A stretch of 64,000 bases of DNA from Niallia circulans (GCF_007273535.1 NZ_RIBP01000001.1:806001-870000), one strand, 5' to 3'; shown: positions 33,294 to 42,124, counted from the stretch's first letter. Program-made: numbers and translations. Notes: generated by a model from the sequence alone, not told the origin.

Positions 33294-33698
33294 ATGAAAA
33301 AGAAACTTATACCAGGTTTATTAATCACCGCTTTTCTTTTTTCGATCGTAGCTCCAACTGGGTTTGCACAAAAGAAATCCTTTTCCTTTAATGTAACTCC
33401 GAATCAAAATAGTGGTGTAGCGTATTCTGCACCAAATTCGAAAGATGATTCTGAACAAAAAGGCTACATTTACACTACAAAGCACAATATAATATCCACT
33501 GATAAATACTATTACAATATAAGAAAAAGTGCGTCAATTAGCTCAATTTCTTATACTGGTTACATCAGGGTAACTCCCTCTAATGCAAAAAAAATTGTTA
33601 AATCTTATGGTAATAAAGCGACCAAAGGCCAAAAGTTAATTTTACAAGCGGATACAGATGTATACTCTGTTTACTCAGAAGGTTATTGGTACTCTTAA
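33294..33698 (+). CDS. Small secreted protein heading the ABC cluster
   Basis: 134 residues. A Sec signal peptide (KKKLIPGLLITAFLFSIVAPTGFA, cleavage near residue 25) is followed by a mature part of about 109 residues. It is rich in Ser, Tyr, Lys and Asn (YYYNIRKSASISSISYTGYI) and has no cysteine. GGAGGATAAAA precedes the ATG. It is the first of five plus-strand genes that end in an ABC transporter, and an intercistronic stem-loop follows it, suggesting it is made in excess over the genes behind. Family not recognised. It could be a secreted effector or bacteriocin-like protein, or a structural or sensor protein of this cluster; neither is shown. Confidence 0.75.
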   Translation: MKKKLIPGLLITAFLFSIVAPTGFAQKKSFSFNVTPNQNSGVAYSAPNSKDDSEQKGYIYTTKHNIISTDKYYYNIRKSASISSISYTGYIRVTPSNAKKIVKSYGNKATKGQKLILQADTDVYSVYSEGYWYS

Positions 33699-33720
33699 CA
33701 AGCTGCAACGACTAAGTTAA

Positions 33721-33749
33721 CATAGACCGACCACCTGCATCGGTCTATG
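33721..33749 (+). promoter_or_regulatory. Intercistronic stem-loop
   Basis: Perfect 10-bp stem CATAGACCGA / TCGGTCTATG with a 9-nt loop and no T run. It probably protects or separates the short upstream transcript and sets unequal expression of the secreted protein and the downstream genes. Confidence 0.65.
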
Positions 33750-33787
33750 ATATTACTATTTAATCAATTTTGAAAGGAGCATAAGTC

Positions 33788-34921
33788 TTGAAAAAAATTA
33801 GGTTATTGTTGCTTTGTACATTACTAGTCGTGCTTTCAGGATGCTTTCCAACAGGTGATCAAAACGCTGCTTCTAATTCAAAACAAGTAAACAAATCAAA
33901 TGAACCAATACCTGACAATCTTAATGTGGAATTGGACAAAAACTTACTTGTAAAAGCAGATATAACTGGTGGTGGAAATAACGAATATCCCTCCCTCTCC
34001 ATCTCACCGAAGGATTTAAACAACGATCCGTTAAAGCAGGAGTTTGTCAATAACAAACAATTATCAAATACTTTCAATAACAATAATGATATTAAACCAG
34101 ACTATAAAGATACCTACTTTGATTTTACAGATGGATCATATATGTCTATACAATTAGGTGGTGTAATGTTTGAAGATTCGTTTTACAGTGATCGTGAATA
34201 TTCTGATGTTATCTATGGGGCAAAACCTTATATTCGGTCAGATTTGCACGAAATATACAATAAAACAACACTTGAAAACATTAATAGGAATGAAGCCATT
34301 GAACAAGTGAAAAAGGCAGCAACTGAATTCGGTGTAACCAATCTTGCAAATCCAGATGTAATTGCTTTAGATTTAAAGACTTTAGAAAGTGAATGGGAAG
34401 ACTATGAACAAAAAGACGGCAGCCATCCTCGCAAATGGGAAAAGGCTGATGAAGCATATGTAGTCACCTTTCCTGTTGTCCATAACAATCTAAACATAAC
34501 AAATAAAGGTTATTTTAATAATGCTGCCGACATAGCGGTTATTGGAAGCCGGGTTGTAGGTGTTGTTAATAAAGATGGAATAATTGCCTTAACTTTAGAC
34601 GGCATTTATGATACAGGCAAAACAATAAAGGATAAAGTAAATCCAAGTTCCTTGGAAGATGCCTTAAAAATGGTTAAAAACAAGTATAAGGACGTCTTAT
34701 TAACAGACCCCATAACAATTTCTAAAATAGCATTAGAGTATGTTCCAATTGTGTCCAAGCAGGATTCCAATAGCTATGAACTAATGCCTGCATGGGTTTT
34801 TACTGCCAAACAAGATGTAACGTCCACTGATGAAAAAGGCACAAATACACCCCCAGTTTTTTTTACTATAATAATAGATGCAGATACTGGTCAAGAATTG
34901 CGAATGGGAAGTGAATATTAA
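33788..34921 (+). CDS. Large lipoprotein of the ABC cluster
   Basis: 377 residues. A lipoprotein signal ends in the lipobox L-S-G-C19 (TTG start, GAAAGGAGC upstream). The mature part starts with a Ser/Asn-rich linker, then a mixed alpha/beta extracytoplasmic domain. It ends in a PepSY/YycI-like pattern (AWVFTAKQD, FTIIIDADTGQELRMG). It is not a solute-binding protein of a recognised class. The stop lies 1 bp before the next start, so it is cotranscribed with the two permease genes. I infer a membrane-anchored accessory, such as an immunity or chaperone partner for the exporter. Confidence 0.72.
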   Translation: MKKIRLLLLCTLLVVLSGCFPTGDQNAASNSKQVNKSNEPIPDNLNVELDKNLLVKADITGGGNNEYPSLSISPKDLNNDPLKQEFVNNKQLSNTFNNNNDIKPDYKDTYFDFTDGSYMSIQLGGVMFEDSFYSDREYSDVIYGAKPYIRSDLHEIYNKTTLENINRNEAIEQVKKAATEFGVTNLANPDVIALDLKTLESEWEDYEQKDGSHPRKWEKADEAYVVTFPVVHNNLNITNKGYFNNAADIAVIGSRVVGVVNKDGIIALTLDGIYDTGKTIKDKVNPSSLEDALKMVKNKYKDVLLTDPITISKIALEYVPIVSKQDSNSYELMPAWVFTAKQDVTSTDEKGTNTPPVFFTIIIDADTGQELRMGSEY

Positions 34922-34922
34922 T

Positions 34923-35702
34923 ATGAAAAGAAGGGCGTTAACTATGTCGTTTATGCAAGTATTTTCGTCGCCTGTTTTTTACCTTTCCATCATCGGTGTT
35001 ACTGTTCTTAGTTTTATAAGCATTTGGGGAGAAATTAATAATGTCGGTGTAAATGTAGCTTATTTATTTGATATCTTCATAGGTTTAACAATGTTTAAAA
35101 AATTGGTTGTTTTATTTGCAGCATTTCCTTATGTAGCCAGCTTCTGCAGTGATTGGAAATGCCAATTTATAAAACCAGTTGTCATCCGCACAGGGATTAG
35201 CAAATATGTATGGTCAAAATTTATTACTTGTTTTGTCAGTGGGTTATTAACTGTATTTATAGGTCAAATCCTATTTATCATCATATTGTCATTTAAGTTT
35301 CCCTTGTTTCCAAATGAAGATTTAAACGAAGTGTTGTTTCTACCATTTAAATCACTTAGTACTGGTTTTTTCCCGCCTTTATATTTATTAGCACAAAGTT
35401 TTGTTTTTAGTATGGCAGCAGCATTATGGACAGTTGTTGGTTTAACATTATCTGCATTCATTCCCGTTCACTTTGCTGCAATAGCTGCACCTGTAATTGC
35501 CAGTTATGTATTGGAACAAGCTACCCACTTACTTCCAAATGCATTTGACCTTTACTTACTTACAAGCAGTACAGATGTCATTCAGCAAGGTCCTCTCGTT
35601 AGTTTTATCTACTTTTGTTTTATTTTTATTATGTTATCAGTACTCGCTGGCTGGCTGTTTTCTTATCAAGTTAAAAGGAGGGTGCGTAATGAAGTTGTTT
35701 AA
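34923..35702 (+). CDS. ABC-2-type permease subunit A
   Basis: 259 residues with six hydrophobic segments and no transporter signature beyond the ABC-2-like layout. It starts at the ATG at 34923, two bases after the lipoprotein stop (a later ATG at 34944 is possible), and overlaps the next permease gene by 14 bp. Together with the second permease and the ATPase it would form a heteromeric exporter, as in lantibiotic-immunity or peptide-export systems. The hydrophobic content matches a 6-TM half-transporter. Confidence 0.75.
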   Translation: MKRRALTMSFMQVFSSPVFYLSIIGVTVLSFISIWGEINNVGVNVAYLFDIFIGLTMFKKLVVLFAAFPYVASFCSDWKCQFIKPVVIRTGISKYVWSKFITCFVSGLLTVFIGQILFIIILSFKFPLFPNEDLNEVLFLPFKSLSTGFFPPLYLLAQSFVFSMAAALWTVVGLTLSAFIPVHFAAIAAPVIASYVLEQATHLLPNAFDLYLLTSSTDVIQQGPLVSFIYFCFIFIMLSVLAGWLFSYQVKRRVRNEVV

Positions 35703-36540
35703 TACAGCAAGATTTGTATGTTTTCAAAATTTCCGTAAATGGTCCTCCAATTACCGCGTTTGGATTATCGCTATTCTGCTGATCATATTGACACATAGCT
35801 TTACGAAGGAAATCATAGATTTTGGAAAAGACATTGATATTAATGTCTCGCCATGGATGTTTCCGTTTCTTTTTACACAGAAGTTTATTAAGCTACTGTT
35901 CTTTTTTCCATTAATATTACTGTTTAGTGATGCTCCATTTATTGACGAGAACCAGCCCTATATAATCGCAAGAAGCGGCAGAATTCCGTGGAGCATCGGG
36001 CAAAAAGGGTATATTTTCATCGCATCAGCAGTTTATTTTATCTATCTCCTGCTTCTATCTATCGGGCTTAACTTATTTAATATTCAATTTACGATGGAAT
36101 GGGGAAAGGTTCTTGGCACACTTGCAAATACAAATGCTGCCGCTGTAGTTAACTTAAAAACATATATTCCTTCAGATGTTTTACACTATTTTTCGCCTGT
36201 TCAAGCATTGTGGTTTTCTCTCCTGCTTTCCTGGTTAACCGGAGTATTATTAGGGCTTATCATTTATGTTATTAATTCCTTTTCGAATACTAGAGTGTTT
36301 GGCATATTAACAGCATCTTTCCTGCTAGTTTTAGATGCGACTGTAACTAATAACGATAATTTGTACCGTTTTTCACCTGTGTCATGGAGCAATCTTGCCC
36401 GGATTGATATTAATGGCACAACACCAATGCCGTCGATAACCTATATTTATATTTGTTTTGCTCTACTGATTGGAGCATTGTTAGTATCAGCCATTGTAAT
36501 AAACCGTAAACAAACGATTAATGTATTACCACCTATTTAA
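35689..36540 (+). CDS. ABC-2-type permease subunit B
   Basis: 283 residues, about six membrane segments, with a conserved-looking cytoplasmic loop DAPFIDENQPYIIARSGRI. Proteins with this loop occur beside small ATPases in Bacillus export systems. I chose the ATG at 35689 with AAAAGGAGGGTGCGTA upstream, so it overlaps the preceding gene by 14 bp; an open frame to 35497 is only a shadow. Likely pairs with subunit A. Confidence 0.75.
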   Translation: MKLFNTARFVCFQNFRKWSSNYRVWIIAILLIILTHSFTKEIIDFGKDIDINVSPWMFPFLFTQKFIKLLFFFPLILLFSDAPFIDENQPYIIARSGRIPWSIGQKGYIFIASAVYFIYLLLLSIGLNLFNIQFTMEWGKVLGTLANTNAAAVVNLKTYIPSDVLHYFSPVQALWFSLLLSWLTGVLLGLIIYVINSFSNTRVFGILTASFLLVLDATVTNNDNLYRFSPVSWSNLARIDINGTTPMPSITYIYICFALLIGALLVSAIVINRKQTINVLPPI

Positions 36541-36560
36541 ACAAGAAAGGAGTAATTAAG

Positions 36561-37214
36561 ATGCAAGCAGGTATAGAGGTCCATGATTTAACAGTAAGCT
36601 TTGGAGAAACGACTGTGTTAAATAATATTTCCTTATCGTTTGAAGAAAATAAAATTCACGGTTTAGTTGGCAGGAATGGTTCTGGGAAAACAATGCTCTT
36701 AAAATGTATTTGCGGGTTCGTTCTCCCTGCGGCTGGAAGTATTAAGATAGCTAATCAGCAAATCGGGAAGGATTGTGACGTACCAGAGAATATTGGAATA
36801 ATTATTGAAGCACCGGGTTTTCTTCCTAATTATGATGGGTACACCAATTTAAAATTTCTTGCTGCAATCAAAAAGCAAATCTCAAAAGAACAGATTCTGC
36901 AAGTAATTGAAAAGGTTGGATTAGATTCTAAAAGCAAAAAGCATGTCGGCAAATATTCACTTGGAATGAGGCAGCGACTTGGTCTCGCTCAGGCACTGAT
37001 GGAGAATCCTGATATTCTTATTCTTGATGAACCGATGAATGGCTTGGATAATCAAGGTGTGAAAGATATTCGCAAGGTCCTTTTAGAGCTGAAAAATCAA
37101 GGAAAAACAATATTACTCGCAAGCCATAGTAGAGAGGATATCGAAATTCTGTGTGACACAGTACATGAATTGGATCACGGCAAAATAATAAACTCGTATA
37201 CTAAAAATGGTTGA
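36561..37214 (+). CDS. ABC transporter ATP-binding protein
   Basis: 217 residues, one nucleotide-binding domain. Walker A GRNGSGKT (37-44), signature YSLGMRQRL (132-140), Walker B ILILDEP (152-158) and the switch His at 189 (ASHS). The Q-loop region is short, and the whole protein resembles the small ATPases of BcrA/CcmA-like exporters. AAGAAAGGAGTAATTAAG precedes the ATG. Last gene of the cluster; a terminator follows. It powers the two permeases above. Confidence 0.92.
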   Translation: MQAGIEVHDLTVSFGETTVLNNISLSFEENKIHGLVGRNGSGKTMLLKCICGFVLPAAGSIKIANQQIGKDCDVPENIGIIIEAPGFLPNYDGYTNLKFLAAIKKQISKEQILQVIEKVGLDSKSKKHVGKYSLGMRQRLGLAQALMENPDILILDEPMNGLDNQGVKDIRKVLLELKNQGKTILLASHSREDIEILCDTVHELDHGKIINSYTKNG

Positions 37215-37230
37215 TTAGTGTTTATAAAAA

Positions 37231-37262
37231 AAATGACTCAAGACAGCTCTTGAGTCATTTTT
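37231..37262. terminator. Bidirectional terminator
   Basis: AAATGACTCAAGA / TCTTGAGTCATTT perfect 13-bp stem with a 4-nt loop between convergent genes. Confidence 0.9.
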
Positions 37263-37275
37263 CTTATATCTTATA

Positions 37276-37911
37276 TTAGTTCGTATTCTGGCCCCCGCCA
37301 TTTAATCCTGCCTTAATAAGCTCATTGACCTTGCTGTTAGCAACCAATCCTAAATGGCCAATCCCACTAAGCTGAACGTTTTTCGCTCCTTTTAGGTTAG
37401 ATAGCCATGTTGGTACTAAATAATCACTTGAACTGTAAATAGATGTATACAAAATTTTATGATTAGAGTCTTTTCCAACAGGTGCTGTTGATGTAATGAA
37501 GCGGTTAGGTGAACCTAATGTCACAACATCATTGACTTTTGTTCCGCCTGTATTCAAGATATACGTCAGTGTATTAATTCCGCCGGCACTATGACCGATA
37601 ATATCGACTTTGCTCTTGCCTGTTTTCTTTAACACTTGATCAACATATGTTGCAAGCTGTTTTGCATTTGTGTAGCTGTTGCCTGTTTTATCGATTAGTT
37701 CAATCGCGTAAAGCTCGTTATCTGCCCAGCCCTGTGTTTTAAGATAGCTTTTTATCGCAAAGAAGTTAGTGCTGTTCCCGCCTGTACCATGGACATAAAT
37801 GACTGGATCATGACTAGATGCCGCTTTAGATACAGAAGGCTTAACGCCAACAACAGAAACAATAATAGCCATACACGCAACTAATGAAATTAGTAATTTA
37901 GTATTCTTCAT
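37276..37911 (-). CDS. Secreted lipase, Bacillus LipA family (I.4)
   Basis: 211 residues. A signal peptide ends near A30-A31 (VSKA). The mature enzyme is a minimal alpha/beta hydrolase without a lid, as in B. subtilis LipA. Oxyanion region VIYVHGTGGNS (38-47); catalytic S108 in GHSAG, D163 and H186. LipA has AHSMG, so the elbow is altered (G for A before His, A for M after Ser). The C-terminus GLNGGGQNTN is that of LipA. I chose the ATG at 37911 with GGGAGGAAATA upstream. It hydrolyses short- to medium-chain esters. Tandem paralogue downstream of 38162-38803. Confidence 0.93.
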   Translation of the reverse strand: MKNTKLLISLVACMAIIVSVVGVKPSVSKAASSHDPVIYVHGTGGNSTNFFAIKSYLKTQGWADNELYAIELIDKTGNSYTNAKQLATYVDQVLKKTGKSKVDIIGHSAGGINTLTYILNTGGTKVNDVVTLGSPNRFITSTAPVGKDSNHKILYTSIYSSSDYLVPTWLSNLKGAKNVQLSGIGHLGLVANSKVNELIKAGLNGGGQNTN

Positions 37912-38110
37912 TATTTCCTCCCTGTTTTTCAAAAAGTTATCTTGCTATAACTAATTGTTATCTATTTCGGGAGGAGAAACAACCGGTAAGATTTGCTAGG
38001 CTGGTAATTTGCTAGGTAAAATACAAGAATTAAACCACTATTTTATAAAAGAATAATAGATGCAGTTTAGTAAGAGTTCTACTTGTAATAAGTTCTTTTT
38101 TCCACTAAAA

Positions 38111-38143
38111 AACTCTTACTGACCTTTCGTCAATAAGAGTTTC
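38111..38143 (-). terminator. Terminator of the upstream lipase gene
   Basis: AACTCTTA / TAAGAGTT stem with inner TGAC / GTCA pairing, and T6 on the minus strand. Confidence 0.85.
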
Positions 38144-38161
38144 AGATGTCCTATACAATAA

Positions 38162-38803
38162 CTATTTATTCGTATTCAAACCGCCGCCATTTAAGCCAGC
38201 CTTAATTAACTCGTTCACCTTTTTACTAGCAACAAGCCCTAAATGGTCAACGCCACTGATTTGAATATTTTTCGCGCCGTCAAGGATAGACAAACGGTAT
38301 GGTGTTATATAATCGGTTGTGCTGTAGATGGAAGTATACAAAATCTTGCGGTTAGGATCTGTTCCTACAGGTGCTTTTGTTGTTATTACACGATTTGGAG
38401 ACCCTAATGTCACAACATCACTAACCTTGCTTCCACCTGTATTAAGGATATATGTTAAGGCATTAATGCCGCCTGCACTGTGACCGATAATATCCACTTT
38501 CTTTTTCCCTGTTTTCTTTAGTACATCATCTACATAAGTGGCAAGCTGTTTTGCATTAGTAATACTGTTGCCTGTTTTATCAACTAATTCAATGGCATAA
38601 AGCTCATTGTCTGCCCAGCCTTGCTGCTTCAAGTAGGTTTTTATGAAATAAAAGTTCGTACTGTTTCCGCCTAAGCCGTGAACGAAAATAACGGGATCAT
38701 GTGTAACTCGTTGTGCTTCGGAGACAGTTGGATTTAAACCGACTGAGCAAAAAAGGATTATCATGCATGCTATTAGTGAATGTACCACTCTCATTTTTTT
38801 CAT
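38162..38803 (-). CDS. Secreted lipase, Bacillus LipA family (I.4), second copy
   Basis: 213 residues, about four-fifths identical by eye to the product of 37276-37911. Signal peptide to about residue 30. VIFVHGLGGNS, catalytic S109 in GHSAG, D164 and H187. The C-terminus is GLNGGGLNTNK. The first ATG is only 2-3 nt after AGGAGG, and a second ATG (38794) may be the true start. It has its own terminator, so the two lipases are separate transcripts that arose by tandem duplication. Confidence 0.92.
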   Translation of the reverse strand: MKKMRVVHSLIACMIILFCSVGLNPTVSEAQRVTHDPVIFVHGLGGNSTNFYFIKTYLKQQGWADNELYAIELVDKTGNSITNAKQLATYVDDVLKKTGKKKVDIIGHSAGGINALTYILNTGGSKVSDVVTLGSPNRVITTKAPVGTDPNRKILYTSIYSTTDYITPYRLSILDGAKNIQISGVDHLGLVASKKVNELIKAGLNGGGLNTNK

Positions 38804-39017
38804 TTCCTCCTAGAAACTGTGCTGTTTTTGCCTGTTTAGTATTTACACTTTTCTATGAGAAGCTTCAGGAAATTTTTGTTAGAAAAACAGAAATTTTTTT
38901 ACCTTACGGACTCTGAGATGGATAAAGTAAAATAAGTGGAGAATAATAATGATAAATAATATCCATCTAACTTTTGACCTTTTGAGAATTAATATAGTAT
39001 GTCTTTAAGATTAATAT

Positions 39018-39140
39018 GTTTCATCTCGTTGCGCTGCACCCACTCGCTTTCCGATAACCCTCGTCTTTTTCTGCGAGGTCTAGAGCATCTTCTAATTACG
39101 GCTAGAATCGAGTGGCCTCCGCTCCATTCCACTAAGATTT
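39018..39140 (-). repeat. Bacillaceae-type structured intergenic repeat, copy 2
   Basis: Inverted relative to copy 1 at 5326-5460. The outer parts are conserved (AAATCTTAGTGGAATGGAGC and GGAAAGCGAGTG), while the inner loop has diverged completely. Terminal CACTCG / CGAGTG pairing is kept. Confidence 0.65.
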
Positions 39141-39172
39141 TTATTTCTTGTATTTAAACCGTAAACAATAAC

Positions 39173-39209
39173 ATAAAAAAAACCGAACTATTAATAAATA
39201 TAATAGTTC
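39173..39209 (-). terminator. Terminator of the KDG-pathway operon
   Basis: GAACTATTA / TAATAGTTC stem followed by GG and T8 on the minus strand. Confidence 0.85.
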
Positions 39210-39254
39210 AGCTTTAACCTAAACTTAACTACACAAGTCCTGTTCATTACTATT

Positions 39255-40271
39255 TCACCTTTCAATATCTCCTACTGATTCTGTCATAGCCCGCAATATG
39301 TCCTTCTCTGTTGACATTGGTGTGTCTCCTGCAATTGTATGTGCAAGCATTCCCGCGGCGGCGGCAAATTCAACTGTTTTCTCAGGTGGAAACCCTTCCA
39401 TTTCACAATGTATAATCCCGCTTGAATAAGCATCTCCTGCTCCAATTCTGTCATAGACAGAAAAAGATAATGTTTTTGAAAAGTGGAATGCTTGATTCTT
39501 AAAGATAAAGCCTTGTAAGGAATGTGTATTGTCACCGTTGATTGTCCGGTGTGTGCCAGCAATGACAGAGATGTTATAGGTTTTTGCAACTATTGGAATT
39601 AATTCCTTCAGCTGCTCACTGCGATCATTCTTCTCTGTTTTCAAGTTTAGTACAAACTGTGCATCCATTTCATTCATCATGACAATGTCAGCTAATTGAA
39701 GCATTTCTTCGTAATGTGGCTTCGCTTTTATATATCCGGCCTCACCCCAGAGCGATGGACGGTAGTTACAATCAAAAACAATTGTCCCCCCATTTTCCTT
39801 TACCGCTTTGGCTAATGTTTTCATAAGATGACGGACAGTATCATTCATTGCTAGCGTGATGCCACAAAAATGGACAATATCGACTTGCTTTACGATGGCG
39901 TTAAAATCATACGTTCCCTCAGCTGCGGTATTAAAACTGCTTTCAAGCCGATTGGTATATGTAACCCTACTTGGCCTGGCACCAAAGCCATTTTCTAATA
40001 CGTACATACCAACATACTTTCCATCTCGTCTAATGAATGATGTTGTGATTCCAAGTTTTTGAAGGTAGGAAAGAGCTGCATCACCAATTGGATTTTCTGG
40101 CAATGTGGACACAAGCAGCCCCGTATGGCCAAATCTTGCTAGTGCTGCGGTTACGTTCACTCCCGTACCAGAAAAGGAATAGTTTAAAGTGCTTCCTTGG
40201 GAGAGAAGTTTGTATCCAGGCACCTGCAGACGCATCATAACCTCTCCAAATGCTGCAACATTCTTAGGCAT
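39255..40271 (-). CDS. kdgK: PfkB-family sugar kinase, probable 2-dehydro-3-deoxygluconate kinase
   Basis: 338 residues, ribokinase/PfkB fold. N-terminal FGEVMMRLQVPGYKLLSQGSTL and the anion-hole/catalytic motif DRIGAGDAYSSG, whose Asp is the base. The GEVMMRL start is typical of KDG kinases. It would convert KDG to KDPG for the aldolase encoded just upstream. I use the ATG at 40271; the frame is open to a TTG at 40280. It overlaps the aldolase gene by 8 bp, so it is translationally coupled. Last gene of the operon. Sugar specificity is inferred from its neighbours. Confidence 0.83.
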   Translation of the reverse strand: MPKNVAAFGEVMMRLQVPGYKLLSQGSTLNYSFSGTGVNVTAALARFGHTGLLVSTLPENPIGDAALSYLQKLGITTSFIRRDGKYVGMYVLENGFGARPSRVTYTNRLESSFNTAAEGTYDFNAIVKQVDIVHFCGITLAMNDTVRHLMKTLAKAVKENGGTIVFDCNYRPSLWGEAGYIKAKPHYEEMLQLADIVMMNEMDAQFVLNLKTEKNDRSEQLKELIPIVAKTYNISVIAGTHRTINGDNTHSLQGFIFKNQAFHFSKTLSFSVYDRIGAGDAYSSGIIHCEMEGFPPEKTVEFAAAAGMLAHTIAGDTPMSTEKDILRAMTESVGDIER

Positions 40272-41019
40272 GTTGATCAACCAATTTCTTTACCGTTTCA
40301 AGTAATTCACATACATCCTCGACATTTGTTTTTCCTGTTGTTTTGTCGATAATCGAGGAATACACATGTGGAATAACCTGCGGGACATTGGCTTCTAAAG
40401 CAATACGCAAGATTGGTTCAAAATTCTCTTTGTCAATTCCCCCTGTTGGCTCTAAGGCAAACCCTTCTTCGCCACAAGCTTTGGCAACTGCGCGAAATTC
40501 GTCTTCACTGCTTAACCCTTTCATCGGAAAGTATTTTAATGCATTTCCGCCCATGTCCCGGACAAGGGCAATAGCTGTTTTAATCGGTACAATTGCCTGC
40601 TCTTCGTGTGCAGCACTAACTGGTCCTGTTGAGATATTTACATAACCTGCCCGTCCTGTTGGTGATACTAAGCTATTAATCCAACTATCTTTTTCCCCAA
40701 GATTGGCGCGTGTTGCTCCAACAGAAGGAAACACTTGGTTTATATGACTGCCGGAATAGTATTTTGCAATCTCTGCAACAACAGCAGCTTGACGGTTGTC
40801 ACCTGCACCCAATCCAATCGATACAGCTTCATCTATTTCTTTCCCATATTCCTTCATTGCTGTGACTGCTTCTTCTACAGTAGAATAATCCTTCGAAAGA
40901 ACACCAACTAACACATAGCCTTTAGCAGCTTCAAAAACCTCTTTTGCATTCTCAACACTATTTGCTAAAACATTTAAGGCAACACGATTCTTGTAAAAAC
41001 GGTTTGAGATATTGGACAT
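40264..41019 (-). CDS. dgaF: DgaF-type 2-dehydro-3-deoxy-phosphogluconate aldolase
   Basis: 251 residues of the KDGP-aldolase family (oxo-acid lyase), the class known as DgaF in the Salmonella glucosaminate pathway. It differs from the usual Eda-type KDPG aldolase. Recognisable are FYKNRVALNVLANSVENAKEVFEAAKGYVLVGVLSKDY, INSLVSPTGRAGYVNISTGP and the NALKYFPMKGLSS strand with the probable Schiff-base Lys. It splits KDPG to pyruvate and glyceraldehyde-3-phosphate. It lies 1 bp after the DgaE gene stop, with GTGGGAGGAAAATAAA before the ATG. Confidence 0.88.
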   Translation of the reverse strand: MSNISNRFYKNRVALNVLANSVENAKEVFEAAKGYVLVGVLSKDYSTVEEAVTAMKEYGKEIDEAVSIGLGAGDNRQAAVVAEIAKYYSGSHINQVFPSVGATRANLGEKDSWINSLVSPTGRAGYVNISTGPVSAAHEEQAIVPIKTAIALVRDMGGNALKYFPMKGLSSEDEFRAVAKACGEEGFALEPTGGIDKENFEPILRIALEANVPQVIPHVYSSIIDKTTGKTNVEDVCELLETVKKLVDQHA

Positions 41020-41020
41020 T

Positions 41021-42124
41021 TTATTTTCCTCCCACTATTTCACGTAGCTTAGATTCAATTACCTGAATATCATCATGCTGCAGCGGACGGGGATCGATAT
41101 CGAAATAGCCCTGGCTCACACCATAATCACGTGTATAGACGGCAACCTCACCCTCTCGCAGTCTTGTATTCACTTCTTTTGCTGTTAATTGAACTTTATT
41201 AGCATCAATTTGAATTCTGGCACGGAAAATGGCACGGCCCGCTTCATCCTGAACAATCGTTACGCTAACGCCATCAAGCTTATTAAGTGACATTAATATT
41301 TGCAATGCTTCTTTCTCTTGTTCGCTTTTGTCTTCTTTATTGCCGTATTCATCAAGTGCCTGAAGTAAGCCGAATGTTGCTTCTTTCCCGACTTTCATAC
41401 TTCGTCCAATCCCATGTAATTGAGTCTTTAGCCACTCCATATAGATTCGCTTGCCACCAACAATACCTGAAGTTGGTCCTTCGATCGCCTTGGAACCACT
41501 GTAGATCGCAAGGTCAGAGAAATTCACATATTTTTGCAGGTCCTCTTCTGCCGCTGCATCAACGATAAGTGGAATTTCATTCCGTTTGGCAACCTCCCAT
41601 GCTTCCTCAACAGAAATCATATTTTTTTGAACGGCATGATGTGATTTGACATAGAGGATAGCTGCTGTGTTTTCAGAAATGGCATCTTCAATATGCTCCG
41701 CTTTGCCTTCATTGGCATAGCCAACCTCAACAAGCTTACCACCGCCTAAATAAATCATCGTTTCCACAGGTGCTCCGTACTGTACATTGTGACCCTTCAG
41801 CATGATGATGTCACTTTTCGGAATATCCTCTTGATGAAGTCGCTCACTTTTACGGCGATTGCCCTGTGTTACAATTGCTGCAACAGAAAGAGCAATCCCG
41901 CTTGATGCCGAGTTCACGATCACAGCTGCCTCTGAACCTAGAATTTTTGCAACATGATCACCTGCTTTATCGACTAAATCTGCGATCTCCACATAGTTTT
42001 GTCCACCTTTCTTCATGGCATCCATCACCGTATCAGTTGGTGCTGACACACCTAAGATACTCATTCGCCCACTTGCATTAATTACACGCTTAAGCCCATA
42101 TTTAGCATTCAATGAATTCCCCAT
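41021..42124 (-). CDS. dgaE: DgaE-type PLP-dependent ammonia lyase (SelA-like fold)
   Basis: 367 residues of the SelA/DgaE fold-type I PLP family. GSEAAVIVNSASSGIALSVAA is the cofactor-phosphate region. K212 in YSGSKAIEGPTSG is the Schiff-base lysine, and VDAAAEEDL supplies the Asp that contacts the pyridine ring. DgaE converts 2-amino-2-deoxy-gluconate (or its 6-phosphate) to 2-keto-3-deoxygluconate plus ammonia. AAAAGGAGTGGTTATAA precedes the ATG, and it overlaps the amidohydrolase gene by 23 bp. The D-selenocysteine lyase-like label seen on related proteins is misleading here. Confidence 0.88.
   Translation of the reverse strand: MGNSLNAKYGLKRVINASGRMSILGVSAPTDTVMDAMKKGGQNYVEIADLVDKAGDHVAKILGSEAAVIVNSASSGIALSVAAIVTQGNRRKSERLHQEDIPKSDIIMLKGHNVQYGAPVETMIYLGGGKLVEVGYANEGKAEHIEDAISENTAAILYVKSHHAVQKNMISVEEAWEVAKRNEIPLIVDAAAEEDLQKYVNFSDLAIYSGSKAIEGPTSGIVGGKRIYMEWLKTQLHGIGRSMKVGKEATFGLLQALDEYGNKEDKSEQEKEALQILMSLNKLDGVSVTIVQDEAGRAIFRARIQIDANKVQLTAKEVNTRLREGEVAVYTRDYGVSQGYFDIDPRPLQHDDIQVIESKLREIVGGK

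Larger units (their letters stand above)
38804..39254. other. Intergenic region with a Bacillaceae-type repeat
   Basis: 451 bp. It holds the second copy of the structured repeat (39018-39140) and the terminator of the 39-43 kb operon (39173-39209). No gene seen. Confidence 0.6.
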
